A DNA stretch of 57,474 bases from a virus, in IMG/VR virus record IMGVR_UViG_3300005933_000015, positions 1 through 57,474 of that record; one strand, 5' to 3'. Numbering within the stretch: position 1 is the first letter of the stretch; each line of letters opens with the position of its first letter. The translations under genes and the position numbers were made by a program. Below are positions 1-6,642 of the stretch, one piece after another. Below the pieces are notes generated by a model. The model saw only the letters and a list, made by a program, of their open reading frames with translations, searched no databases and was not told the DNA's origin.

Positions 1-102
1 TTTGTGACCAAACAAAACTTAATGGGTGGCATAGAGTTTCAAGAGCGTTATGACACGCCCTACTACTGTAGCCCAAGCTCAGAAACTTACTGGAGAATGT
101 AA
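1..102 (+). CDS. 3' end of a gene cut by the window edge
   Basis: Frame 1 is open from the first base to a TAA at 100-102 and gives 33 C-terminal residues ending in PYYCSPSSETYWRM. The start lies outside the window. The aromatic and Ser-rich tail looks like a real protein C-terminus, but I do not recognise the family. It is followed by about 67 non-coding bases before the next gene. Confidence 0.5.
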   Translation, partial: FVTKQNLMGGIEFQERYDTPYYCSPSSETYWRM

Positions 103-169
103 TACGCAAGTATTACAAACTTTTGGTTGACCCATATTTACCATTTTAGATTAATACTCGATAATACAC

Positions 170-400
170 ATGTCCAAACAAATTTTTATCATCTACGACA
201 AGAAAACATACGAGGTCTTGAAAACCAAGACCAACTCTGGCGTCAGTGTGCAATACTACGGTATGGGTGCTGCTCGGGGAGCGTTGACTCGCTTATGTAA
301 GAAGAGCGGTATATTTCCTAATGATCCTTCATACCCTCTGTACCAATACACTATTGCAGATCGTGACTACTATACAAAGATGACTGGAAAGACTATATGA
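170..400 (+). CDS. hypothetical small phage protein (76 aa)
   Basis: Small, basic, soluble-looking protein with no motif I recognise and no membrane segment. It is the first complete gene of a tight run of small genes; its stop overlaps the next start (ATGA at 397-400), which suggests translational coupling. A TTGACC at 127-132 with an AT-rich stretch near 151-157 could be a weak promoter, but spacing and -10 are poor. No clear Shine-Dalgarno precedes the ATG. Such runs of short genes are typical of the early region of T4-like phages. Confidence 0.7.
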   Translation: MSKQIFIIYDKKTYEVLKTKTNSGVSVQYYGMGAARGALTRLCKKSGIFPNDPSYPLYQYTIADRDYYTKMTGKTI

Positions 401-648
401 GCACTTTAACCGAATATTTTGATAAGAAGGCTATCACCGAGAAGTACTCTATCGGGGATCGTGTTGCTGGAAAATTTGGTAAGATCCCTTTCATGGGAAC
501 CGTTGGTAACTGTAGTAGCATGAATGCCGAGGGTGTGTCGGTTGCTATTGTGCATCTTGATTTGCCAATGGTTATCAATGACACGACTAGTCATTTCATT
601 AGCGTGTTGAGCAGGACCTTGCGCCCTTTGAAAGAATTGAAATTATGA
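397..648 (+). CDS. hypothetical small phage protein (83 aa)
   Basis: Unknown function. The protein has a beta-rich look: a GDRVAGKFGKIPFMGTVG stretch near residues 20-37 resembles a small SH3-like or Tudor-like barrel (hydrophobic strand, turn, strand), followed by AIVHLDLP. That fold idea is only pattern-based. It overlaps the upstream gene by 4 bases and the downstream gene by 4 bases (ATGA at 645-648), so it belongs to a coupled operon. Confidence 0.7.
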   Translation: MSTLTEYFDKKAITEKYSIGDRVAGKFGKIPFMGTVGNCSSMNAEGVSVAIVHLDLPMVINDTTSHFISVLSRTLRPLKELKL

Positions 649-884
649 ATCGCAAATTTACAGCCGAGTTTGAAGATTATGAATGTGACAATGATCGCCG
701 CTCATACTGGACGGTCATAGAATGGGATGAGGGAGATAATATGGGTAATCGTTCAGGGCGGCAATTTCAACCCGCAACTATATACACTGAAGAAAGTGCC
801 AGGCAAGTTGCAGATAGTATGCAGGCTGCGTGGGAGCGCGAGCAGTACCTAAATCAAGAAAGTGCGTTTGACTACCGTGGCTAA
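645..884 (+). CDS. hypothetical small acidic protein (79 aa)
   Basis: Acidic, aromatic-rich protein (for example WTVIEWDEGD near residues 22-31) with no recognised domain. The start overlaps the previous stop by 4 bases. The C-terminus overlaps the next gene. No Cys cluster or membrane segment. Function unknown; its position in the coupled run of small genes suggests an early accessory role, which is inference. Confidence 0.68.
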   Translation: MNRKFTAEFEDYECDNDRRSYWTVIEWDEGDNMGNRSGRQFQPATIYTEESARQVADSMQAAWEREQYLNQESAFDYRG

Positions 885-1104
885 TATTCACTTCCTACGC
901 AAAATCGCCGCAGATGAGTTGATGGACACTATGTTCTTTGCAACTGGCCAGCGGGCGACTAAAGTTAAGTCTCGCTCGCATTGGGACTTGAGCAACGAGT
1001 ACTTCAAAGTTAAGATCGTTACCAATAGAAACATCACGGTCAATGGTGCTAAGTGTAAAACCATCCACGATGCGAAGTGGGAATTACAGGATTTGATATC
1101 ATAA
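862..1104 (+). CDS. hypothetical small basic protein (80 aa), GTG start
   Basis: Basic protein with no recognised family. The start is uncertain: a GTG at 862 has a weak purine-rich stretch (aagaaa) just upstream, and a second in-frame GTG at 877 would give a shorter overlap with the upstream gene. Both require a non-ATG start. The body (residues 15-80) has alternating helix and strand character and ends at TAA 1102-1104, directly before the next ATG. Confidence 0.6.
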   Translation: MRLTTVANIHFLRKIAADELMDTMFFATGQRATKVKSRSHWDLSNEYFKVKIVTNRNITVNGAKCKTIHDAKWELQDLIS

Positions 1105-1105
1105 C

Positions 1106-1285
1106 ATGGCAATGAAATTTAGAAATTGGGTTCAAGAAAAGTACTACGAGAACCAAGAGGAACTATTAGGGTGGTCTGAGATTATCCCATCTGACCATAC
1201 ACTGTCAAAGTACTTTAACGCATATCGCTGGTGGTTAAAACGCGAATACCGCTTTTACCTAAATGGTAAATTGAACAAAGACTGA
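1106..1285 (+). CDS. hypothetical protein (59 aa)
   Basis: Short gene with ATG one base after the preceding stop and TGA at 1283-1285, only 3 bases before the ligase start. The product is rich in aromatic and charged residues (NWVQEKYYENQEE near the start, YRWWLKREYRFYL near residues 41-53). No known motif. The tight packing between two genes on the same strand and the absence of any other reading here support it as real. Confidence 0.6.
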   Translation: MAMKFRNWVQEKYYENQEELLGWSEIIPSDHTLSKYFNAYRWWLKREYRFYLNGKLNKD

Positions 1286-1288
1286 TAT

Positions 1289-2584
1289 ATGGCTATACTA
1301 AACATACTTGATGAACTAGCATCTGACGCGAGTCGTAACTTTAAGATCGCTACTCTTGAGAAGTATAAGAACAACGACACACTTCAAACGGTTATCTTTC
1401 TTGCTCTAGATCCGTTCACACAGTTCTATATTCGCAAGATCCCAAAGTACATACGAGGTATCCATACTATCACTTTCGTAAACGCATGTAAACAGTTGAA
1501 GAAATTGTCCTCTCGTGAGTACACGGGTAATGCTGCAATTGACATGTTAGCATCGATGTTGGAAAGTCTACCCCAAGATGATGCAAGGGTAATTGAGAGG
1601 ATTATCCAGAAAGACCTAAAGTGTGGAGTTGCTGCTTCTACGGTCAATAAGGTATGGCCTGGTATGATTCACGAGTATCCATGTATGCTCTGTACCGCAT
1701 ACGATGAAAAGGTTATAAGTAAGTTTGAGTTTCCTGCGATGGTGCAACTTAAGATGGATGGTATGCGCTTTAATGCTATTGTTAAAGATGGTGCTGTAGA
1801 GTTCCGCAGTCGCAACGGCAAAGAGATTAACCTATTGGGTAACTTATCCCAAGAGTTTATTACACTTTCCGAGGGAAATGACTTAGTCTTTGATGGTGAG
1901 TTGGTATTGTTGTCTGAGGATGGTTCATACATGGATCGTCAGACGGGTAATGGTATTCTTAACAAGGCAGTCAAAGGAACAATATCAGCAGATGAAGCGA
2001 TGCTAGTTTCTGCAACACTTTGGGATGTTATACCATATGAAGAATTTAAAAATGGCGTTTGTACATTTCCGTACGAAGATAGGTTTGCTCGTATTAAGAT
2101 CTCTCGTTTTTCGGCTGGAAAGTTGCGCATCGTCACTAACACATATGTCGAATCGCTTGATCAAGCACGAAGCATCTTTAACGCTTACCTTGCTGAAGGT
2201 GAAGAGGGAATTATCCTCAAATCAATGACTGGTATCTGGGAAGATAAGCGTACCAAGTCTCAGATTAAATTTAAAGCGGAGTTAGATTGTGATCTTAAAA
2301 TCGTTGATGTGCAAGAAGGTACTGGCAAGTACTCAGGAATGCTTGGAGCAGTTATCGCTGAATCTGCAGACGGACTCCTTAAAGTCTCTATCGGTTCTGG
2401 TTTTTCTGACGCTATGCGAACTGAGTTTTGGTCTGATCGCGATTTTTTACTTGCTAAAATTGTCGCAGTGAAGTATAATGCTAGAATAAGTAATAAACAA
2501 GGCGAGGAGTCGTTGTTCTTACCTATCTTCCTAGAGATTCGTGAGGACAAGACTTCTGCAGACATGACAAAGGATATTAAATGA
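1289..2584 (+). CDS. 30: ATP-dependent DNA ligase (gp30-like)
   Basis: Seals nicks in duplex DNA using ATP through a ligase-AMP intermediate; in T4-like phages it joins Okazaki fragments and recombination products. Nucleotidyltransferase motifs are in order: motif I KMDGMR with the adenylated Lys at about residue 155, motif Ia SRNGK at 174-178, motif III FDGEL at 201-205, motif IV EGIILK at 306-311 and motif V QIKFKAE at 325-331. A C-terminal OB-fold region follows. At 431 aa it is somewhat shorter than T4 gp30 (487 aa), with a reduced N-terminal domain. The start lies 3 bases after the previous stop; the stop overlaps the next start. Confidence 0.96.
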   Translation: MAILNILDELASDASRNFKIATLEKYKNNDTLQTVIFLALDPFTQFYIRKIPKYIRGIHTITFVNACKQLKKLSSREYTGNAAIDMLASMLESLPQDDARVIERIIQKDLKCGVAASTVNKVWPGMIHEYPCMLCTAYDEKVISKFEFPAMVQLKMDGMRFNAIVKDGAVEFRSRNGKEINLLGNLSQEFITLSEGNDLVFDGELVLLSEDGSYMDRQTGNGILNKAVKGTISADEAMLVSATLWDVIPYEEFKNGVCTFPYEDRFARIKISRFSAGKLRIVTNTYVESLDQARSIFNAYLAEGEEGIILKSMTGIWEDKRTKSQIKFKAELDCDLKIVDVQEGTGKYSGMLGAVIAESADGLLKVSIGSGFSDAMRTEFWSDRDFLLAKIVAVKYNARISNKQGEESLFLPIFLEIREDKTSADMTKDIK

Positions 2585-2823
2585 TAGATGCATTTGAACT
2601 AGATAACGAACTAACACAAACACAGAAACAAGACTTGCGTATAGTATTGTCACTAAACACACCAGAAGAAATTCAAGACTGGATTGATCATGTCGGTTGG
2701 GGTGACTTTGAATATGGTATGTCTCTTATTGAAGTTGCTGCGCTAAAGCAGTTAGAGAAAGATACTGCCCATGATGATTGTATCGACGCAAAGATTGCAT
2801 TGTCGAGATGCTTGGATATATAA
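2581..2823 (+). CDS. hypothetical acidic protein (80 aa)
   Basis: Mostly helical, acidic protein of unknown function (segments LTQTQKQDLRIVLSL and SLIEVAALKQLEKD look amphipathic). Its ATG overlaps the ligase stop (ATGA), so it is probably translated by coupling with ligase. Its 3' end overlaps the start of the downstream oxygenase gene by 16 bases. No recognised domain. Confidence 0.7.
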   Translation: MIDAFELDNELTQTQKQDLRIVLSLNTPEEIQDWIDHVGWGDFEYGMSLIEVAALKQLEKDTAHDDCIDAKIALSRCLDI

Positions 2824-3362
2824 AAGTATACGACAACGTATTAGATAATATAGATTGTAACAAGTTGATAAAGGGTTACGAGGAAAATCTGCATAAGGCA
2901 AGGATGATCGACTCTCCTGGAGACAAATACTATTTCATGAAGTGTTCAGATAATCTAAGATGGGATTCGTACTCAAATAAGGTTGTTGAACTTATGCAGT
3001 TGTTGTATAAACAATATCGGCAAGACACTGGTATGAAGATCAACCGTCAGGTTCCAGACAAATATGTATTGGAAGATCCTTACATGGAAAAATATAACCC
3101 CGACCACGATTTTCGTAAACGAATACACTCCGACTCCCAAGACTCATTCACATCTCATCGATTCTTGTCCATGACAATATACTTGAATTCAGTTAGTCCG
3201 GGTGGTGAAACAGACTTCACACCAAATATAAAATTTAAGATGAACCCTCAACAAGGGTCGGTTATAATATTCCCTTCTTATTGGGGATACTACCATAAAG
3301 AAAATCATTGCTCTGGCCAAACACCTAAGTACACGATCAACACACATTTAAAATATTTGTAG
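2808..3362 (+). CDS. 2OG-Fe(II) oxygenase, prolyl-4-hydroxylase-like
   Basis: Double-stranded beta-helix dioxygenase that should couple 2-oxoglutarate and O2 to hydroxylation of an unknown substrate. The iron ligands are visible as HSDS (His107, Asp109) and a distal His at about 163 (YYHKENHCSG), with Lys174 in KYTINTH as the likely 2OG carboxylate contact; GGETDF near 132-137 is typical of the prolyl hydroxylase branch. I chose ATG 2808 rather than an in-frame TTG at 2778 because the fold begins directly at LGYIKVYDNVL. Small 2OG oxygenases of this kind are common in marine T4-like phages, with substrates largely unknown. Confidence 0.85.
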   Translation: MLGYIKVYDNVLDNIDCNKLIKGYEENLHKARMIDSPGDKYYFMKCSDNLRWDSYSNKVVELMQLLYKQYRQDTGMKINRQVPDKYVLEDPYMEKYNPDHDFRKRIHSDSQDSFTSHRFLSMTIYLNSVSPGGETDFTPNIKFKMNPQQGSVIIFPSYWGYYHKENHCSGQTPKYTINTHLKYL

Positions 3363-3371
3363 GAAATTCAT

Positions 3372-3611
3372 ATGTCATCTGACGCAGCACCAATTCCAGA
3401 CTTACCTAGTCCATACGAGTTTAAGAAGATCCGAGTTAACAAGATGCTCAACGCATTATACAATGGAGACGAGGTTATCATAGAACGCTGGTGGAAATCG
3501 CCTAATGTGTATATGAGTATGGAAATCCCAAGAGTGTTATTTGAAACTAACCAAGACAAGGTCGTCGAAGTAGCACATGCAGAAGTTAGAAGACGGCTGG
3601 CTAAACAATGA
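3372..3611 (+). CDS. hypothetical protein (79 aa)
   Basis: Small charged protein, Pro-rich at the N-terminus (PIPDLPSPYEF), then helical. An AGGAAAT purine stretch lies just upstream of the ATG. No recognised motif. The stop overlaps the next start (ATGA at 3608-3611), so it is probably coupled to the next gene. Confidence 0.68.
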   Translation: MSSDAAPIPDLPSPYEFKKIRVNKMLNALYNGDEVIIERWWKSPNVYMSMEIPRVLFETNQDKVVEVAHAEVRRRLAKQ

Positions 3612-3802
3612 ACGCATTAGCACAATGGATATTGATTTTTAATATCAATGTCGCGGAAGTACCATCCGCAGCATACCTAAACTCTCCAGTCGTTATGGAC
3701 AGTTTTCCTTCTCAGGAGCGATGCGAAACTGCACTACAACAACTCTCTCGAACCTTTGAAGGTACTTCGAGCAAGGGGTATTGTGTAGGCGAATCCCGAT
3801 AA
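3608..3802 (+). CDS. hypothetical protein with hydrophobic N-terminus (64 aa)
   Basis: Short protein whose first 15 residues are hydrophobic (ALAQWILIFNINVA) and followed by small residues before a polar body with two cysteines at about 38 and 59. This could be a short signal or membrane-associated segment, but there is no positively charged N-region, so secretion is not certain. Unknown function. A TATAAT at 3809-3814 just after the stop could serve the next gene, but no good -35 is seen. Confidence 0.55.
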   Translation: MNALAQWILIFNINVAEVPSAAYLNSPVVMDSFPSQERCETALQQLSRTFEGTSSKGYCVGESR

Positions 3803-3845
3803 CCCCTATATAATTATTTACCTAAACATTAACGGAGATTATACC

Positions 3846-4208
3846 ATGTTTACATTTATTAAAAACCTATTTAAGAGCAAACCCCTAGAAGAAGTTCTAG
3901 ATTCTGAACCTGTGCGCATTACCCCTACACTGGAACTAGTTGCACCAGTTGTTGAAGAAGATACTCCTGCTGCATTAATCCCTCAACCGGCATGGCCATT
4001 TCCCACTGAGGAAAAACCTGTTGCCACGCAAGAAGTGAAGAAAACACTTCCGAAGAAAAATAATAACTATAAGAAGAAGAACTCCGCTGTAAAGAAACCA
4101 ACACCTGTCCAGAAACCTACTAATATACCAGCACCAACTGATCCACTTGCTCCTAATGCTCCACAGAAACGCGCTAAGAAGCAAGCAGTTCGTCCAAAGA
4201 AAAAGTAA
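3846..4208 (+). CDS. Lys/Pro-rich low-complexity protein (120 aa)
   Basis: N-terminal amphipathic segment (FTFIKNLFKS), an acidic Pro-rich middle and a strongly basic Lys/Pro/Ala-rich C-terminal half (repeated KKP and KPT-type steps) ending in KKK. It is probably disordered and the tail may bind nucleic acid or a membrane; this is inference from composition. A good ribosome site (GGAGA at 3835-3839) precedes the ATG. No known family. Confidence 0.7.
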   Translation: MFTFIKNLFKSKPLEEVLDSEPVRITPTLELVAPVVEEDTPAALIPQPAWPFPTEEKPVATQEVKKTLPKKNNNYKKKNSAVKKPTPVQKPTNIPAPTDPLAPNAPQKRAKKQAVRPKKK

Positions 4209-4240
4209 TTTTTGTAATTTAGATTGAGAGAAACTATAAT

Positions 4241-4828
4241 ATGTTTATGTTTGATATTGAAACCCTCGGAGTAGAATCTACTACGGTAATTCTGTCTGCG
4301 GGTATCATTTACTTTGACCCAGAAAAAGATGCCGACATCAGTTATAAAGAACTAGTTGAACGCGGGCTGTTCGTTAAACTGGATGCTAAAGACCAACTAA
4401 AGCGCCTGGATCGCACCATCACTAAATCCACCTTGGATTGGTGGGCAAAGCAGGGCGAGTACCAACGCAGTCAGAGTTTCGACACTAAACCAGACGATAT
4501 CAAGGTAGAAGAAGGCATTGCTGCGATCAAGAAGTACATTAACAAGTATGCTCAAGGTAAGTTGAACAACGAGACCATGTGGGCGAGAGGGTCTTTGGAC
4601 CAGATGGCGATCGACAGCCTAACAAATAAGTGCGGCGTGGAACCGATTATCAACTTTGCTCGCTGGCGTGATATGCGCACTGCAATTGATATGCTCACGG
4701 GTAGTACTAATGGTTACTGTAAAGTTGCCAATTTAGACATGAACTCAGTACTAAAGCACCATCCTGTAGACGATTGCGCCCTTGACATCCTAATGTTGTT
4801 GCGTGGTATGCCAGAACCGGAGCAATAA
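4241..4828 (+). CDS. dexA: DEDD 3'-5' exonuclease, DexA-like
   Basis: RNase H-fold 3'-5' exonuclease acting on DNA or RNA ends. Exo I is DIET (Asp5, Glu7), Exo II carries Asp120 in ARGSLDQMAI, and Exo III is HHPVDDCALD with His173 or His174 and Asp178, fitting the DEDDh class. Length (195 aa) is close to T4 DexA (227 aa), and the opening MFMFDIETLG matches the DexA-like start. It is followed by a structured intergenic region and a terminator. The family assignment is firm; the exact substrate is not shown by sequence. Confidence 0.85.
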   Translation: MFMFDIETLGVESTTVILSAGIIYFDPEKDADISYKELVERGLFVKLDAKDQLKRLDRTITKSTLDWWAKQGEYQRSQSFDTKPDDIKVEEGIAAIKKYINKYAQGKLNNETMWARGSLDQMAIDSLTNKCGVEPIINFARWRDMRTAIDMLTGSTNGYCKVANLDMNSVLKHHPVDDCALDILMLLRGMPEPEQ

Positions 4829-4844
4829 AACCGATTGTAAGGAG

Positions 4845-4922
4845 ATTACCCAGCCTGGGTGATACTAACATGTCCCTAAGAGGTTTAAACTCCTTAAATC
4901 GCTCCTGTTGTATTTAAACAAC
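4845..4922 (+). other. intergenic hairpin cluster
   Basis: Between the exonuclease and the terminator at 4931 there are two inverted repeats: an 8-bp stem 4845-4852/4856-4863 (with one G-T pair) around a 3-base loop, and a 5-bp stem 4907-4911/4918-4922. A GTTTAAAC palindrome lies at 4883-4890. I tried to fold the stretch as a tRNA and failed: no paired acceptor, no T-loop consensus. It may be a small RNA or mRNA-stabilising element. Confidence 0.35.
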
Positions 4923-4930
4923 GATTAATA

Positions 4931-4958
4931 ACCCTACCATTGCGTAGGGTATTTTTTT
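4931..4958 (+). terminator. intrinsic terminator
   Basis: Perfect 7-bp stem ACCCTAC/GTAGGGT with a 6-base loop, followed by A and seven T. It ends transcription after the exonuclease operon. A promoter -35 element lies inside the same hairpin (see 4940). Confidence 0.85.
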
Positions 4959-4968
4959 GTGTTATACT
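4940..4968 (+). promoter_or_regulatory. sigma70-like promoter nested in the terminator
   Basis: TTGCGT (4940-4945), 17-base spacer, TATACT (4963-4968). The -35 lies in the terminator stem and the T-tract forms the spacer. The same design recurs at 5409; with 6288 and 6585 the -35 series is TTGCGT/TTGCAT/TTGCAA and the -10 is TATACT each time. Confidence 0.75.
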
Positions 4969-5000
4969 GAACTCTGTTTAGTTAATAAGGAGTTTTTCAA

Positions 5001-5165
5001 ATGTCTTCCCCTTTCATAGTCCGTATTACTGATGAATTTTTATCTGTATTTACAGTAGAAGCCCAAACAAAAAAAGAAGCTATTAAAATAGTTACTATGT
5101 GGTTAAATAATTCAGATTCTACCCCAATTTACGAAATTGTAATTGAAATTAATGAAATTGTTTAA
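5001..5165 (+). CDS. hypothetical small protein (54 aa)
   Basis: ATG 8 bases after a strong AAGGAG ribosome site (4987-4992) and downstream of the promoter at 4940. The product has an N-terminal strand pattern (PFIVRITDEFLSVFTVEA), a helix with KKEAIKIVTMWL, and an Ile/Glu-rich end. It could be a small alpha/beta protein. No family recognised. Own promoter, strong ribosome site and in-frame coupling to the next small gene support expression. Confidence 0.65.
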   Translation: MSSPFIVRITDEFLSVFTVEAQTKKEAIKIVTMWLNNSDSTPIYEIVIEINEIV

Positions 5166-5194
5166 ATCTATTGTATTAATTAAGGAAATTTAAA

Positions 5195-5374
5195 ATGAAT
5201 ATTAATAAATTAACTAATTGGGAATTATTTAAAGTTGCTCCGCATATATTTGCTGAACGAATGGTTAAGACTCGTAGGATCTCCGCTAAGGAACTTTTAG
5301 ATGCATGTTTGACTACCATGACCAGTGAGATGATCGAGGAGATGCTAGAAGACCTTGAACTAGCACCCGAATAA
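5195..5374 (+). CDS. hypothetical small helical protein (59 aa)
   Basis: ATG preceded by AAGGAAA; ends TAA 5372-5374 just before the next terminator hairpin. The product is helical with an acidic C-terminus (MIEEMLEDLELAPE). It shares the promoter at 4940 with the 54-aa gene upstream. Unknown function; no membrane segment. Its size and position resemble the many host-takeover genes of T4-like phages, which is only a contextual guess. Confidence 0.62.
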   Translation: MNINKLTNWELFKVAPHIFAERMVKTRRISAKELLDACLTTMTSEMIEEMLEDLELAPE

Positions 5375-5398
5375 TGTTGCATTAATACAACAAATAAT

Positions 5399-5427
5399 AC
5401 CCCTACACTTGCATGGGGTATTTTTTT
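5399..5427 (+). terminator. intrinsic terminator
   Basis: ACCCC/GGGGT stem (5399-5403 and 5415-5419) with an 11-base loop, followed by A and seven T (5421-5427). Same layout as the element at 4931, with a promoter -35 inside the loop. Confidence 0.72.
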
Positions 5428-5437
5428 GTGTTATACT
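5409..5437 (+). promoter_or_regulatory. sigma70-like promoter with palindromic -10 region
   Basis: TTGCAT (5409-5414), 17-base spacer, TATACT (5432-5437). The -10 is part of a 10-bp palindrome ATACTAGTAT (5433-5442) followed by CATAGTTTGAAA, a block also found after the promoters at 6288 and 6585. It drives the gene at 5466. Confidence 0.8.
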
Positions 5438-5465
5438 AGTATCATAGTTTGAAACAAAGGTCTCC

Positions 5466-6215
5466 ATGAAATTACTATCTACAGGCAACCCCAAAGTACT
5501 CAAGGGTACAAAGCAGGGATATAATACTTACATACTACACCTCGCTCCGGCAAATTTGTCAGGATACGAGACATGTGCCAAGAGAACCGCTGGTTGTACT
5601 GATGCTTGTCTCAATACTGCTGGGCGTGGTGGTCTGTTCAAGAAGGGGGAGGCCACTAACGTCATCCAACAAGCTCGTATCCGCAAGACCAAGATGTTCT
5701 TCGAGTCCCGTGAGGTGTTCATGCCCCAACTGGTCAAAGATATTGAGTTGGGTATCAAGCAGTCTGCTAAGGTAGATTTGACTCCGGTGTTCCGACTCAA
5801 TGGAACATCAGACCTTGCCTTTGAGAAATATGAAGTGGTTCGTGCTGGAGTTACATACAAGAATGTGTTCAGTGCGTTTCCAGAGGTACAGTTCTATGAC
5901 TACACCAAGATCCTCGGTCGTAAGGTGTTAAACATTCCTAACTATCACTTGACGTTCTCAGACGCAGATGGCAACGATACTGATGTACGCAAGGCTATCG
6001 GTCAGGGGTATAACATTGCTACTGTATTCGGTATCAAGAAGACTCTTGCTATGCCCGAGTCATACAATGGGTTGCCAGTATTTAACGGAGATGAGAGCGA
6101 CCTACGCTTCCTCGACCCGAAAGGCGTCATAGTTGGCTTGTATGCAAAGGGCAAAGCGAAGAAAGACACCACTGGATTCGTTAAATATCCTACAATTACT
6201 CTGACCAAAGTATAA
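5466..6215 (+). CDS. GP88-like phage protein with Cys cluster
   Basis: A 249-aa protein resembling the phage 'gene product 88' family: LSTGNPK opening, HLAPANLSGYETC, AGCTDACLNTAGR and FESREVF. Cysteines at about 37, 44 and 48 suggest a metal or iron-sulphur site; later blocks LTPVFRLNGTSDL, FYDYTKI and HLTFS are the usual conserved strands. The family has no known biochemical role as far as I know. Transcribed from its own promoter at 5409, so it may be produced early. The family call is from memory of conserved blocks and should be checked by profile search. Confidence 0.7.
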   Translation: MKLLSTGNPKVLKGTKQGYNTYILHLAPANLSGYETCAKRTAGCTDACLNTAGRGGLFKKGEATNVIQQARIRKTKMFFESREVFMPQLVKDIELGIKQSAKVDLTPVFRLNGTSDLAFEKYEVVRAGVTYKNVFSAFPEVQFYDYTKILGRKVLNIPNYHLTFSDADGNDTDVRKAIGQGYNIATVFGIKKTLAMPESYNGLPVFNGDESDLRFLDPKGVIVGLYAKGKAKKDTTGFVKYPTITLTKV

Positions 6216-6233
6216 TAATTGCGCCGGCGCTCC

Positions 6234-6253
6234 TGATGGGCTCATAACCCATC
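6234..6253 (+). other. tRNA-Met-like anticodon arm (possible tRNA remnant)
   Basis: GATGGG, loop CTCATAA, CCCATC: a 6-bp stem with a 7-base loop carrying CAT in the anticodon position, exactly the layout of an initiator tRNA-Met anticodon arm. A hairpin downstream (6254-6258/6267-6271) sits where a T-arm would be but lacks the T-loop consensus, and no acceptor stem pairs. It is not a functional tRNA by eye. Confidence 0.35.
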
Positions 6254-6287
6254 TGTTGCAAAAATACAACAACTGAGAAAATAATGC

Positions 6288-6315
6288 TTGCAAGTATCCA
6301 TTTTTGTGGTATACT
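6288..6315 (+). promoter_or_regulatory. sigma70-like promoter, repeated cassette copy
   Basis: TTGCAA (6288-6293), 16-base spacer, TATACT (6310-6315), again followed by the palindromic TACTAGTAT and CATAGTT block. About 45 bases are identical to the promoter at 6585. It drives the 74-aa gene at 6348. Confidence 0.8.
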
Positions 6316-6347
6316 AGTATCATAGTTCAAAACAAAGAGAGGTTACC

Positions 6348-6572
6348 ATGTATCGCATACCCCGAGTATCAACATACCAAGTTGAGTACACTGCATTAGA
6401 TAGTAATAAAGTAGTACAAGAGCAGCGCACCTTCAATGAGTTCCATGCGCGTGAAGTTGGAACAGTACTTGCTAATGACGGTTTGAGCGTTCGCGCGGCA
6501 GAGATGCTAGTCCAAGGATGGAACAATGTGTCAACTAATGGGGTATATTCTGTTGCATTTTTGCAACATTGA
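6348..6572 (+). CDS. hypothetical protein (74 aa)
   Basis: Small protein with a beta-strand start (YRIPRVSTYQVEYTALDSNKV), then a helix rich in small residues. No family recognised. It has a private promoter (6288) and an AGAGAGG ribosome site, and its last codons form the left arm of the hairpin at 6551, so the coding end is also the terminator-like element of the next cassette. Confidence 0.65.
   Translation: MYRIPRVSTYQVEYTALDSNKVVQEQRTFNEFHAREVGTVLANDGLSVRAAEMLVQGWNNVSTNGVYSVAFLQH
6551..6568 (+). terminator. terminator-like hairpin overlapping the gene end
   Basis: TGTTGCA/TGCAACA, a perfect 7-bp stem with a TTTT loop, overlapping the last codons of the 74-aa gene. No T-run follows, so termination would be weak. 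A related hairpin (6254-6271) sits at the same place in the previous promoter cassette. Confidence 0.45.
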
Positions 6573-6584
6573 TGAAAATAATGC

Positions 6585-6612
6585 TTGCAAGTATCCATTT
6601 TTGTGGTATACT
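6585..6612 (+). promoter_or_regulatory. sigma70-like promoter, repeated cassette copy
   Basis: TTGCAA (6585-6590), 16-base spacer, TATACT (6607-6612), with the same palindromic downstream block. It is a near-perfect copy of the promoter at 6288 and drives the genes from 6643. Confidence 0.8.
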
Positions 6613-6642
6613 AGTATCATAGTTTGAAAAAAAGAGGTTCAT

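Noticed and set aside
127-165. Possible promoter before the gene at 170 (TTGACC with AT-rich -10)
   Set aside because: The -10 is poor and the spacing too long (18-19 bases to TTAATA/TAATAC, 27 to GATAAT); unlike the clear promoters at 5409, 6288 and 6585.
2778-2808. TTG start for the 2OG oxygenase
   Set aside because: The ATG at 2808 fits the start of the fold and has a smaller overlap; the extra ten residues are unlike the family.
4841-4915. Possible tRNA in the hairpin cluster
   Set aside because: The 5' and 3' ends do not pair as a 7-bp acceptor stem, no T-loop consensus and no sensible anticodon arm; listed only as structured DNA.
5528-5860. 110-codon minus-strand frame in the GP88-like gene
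   Set aside because: Antisense to conserved blocks; no promoter or ribosome site on that strand.
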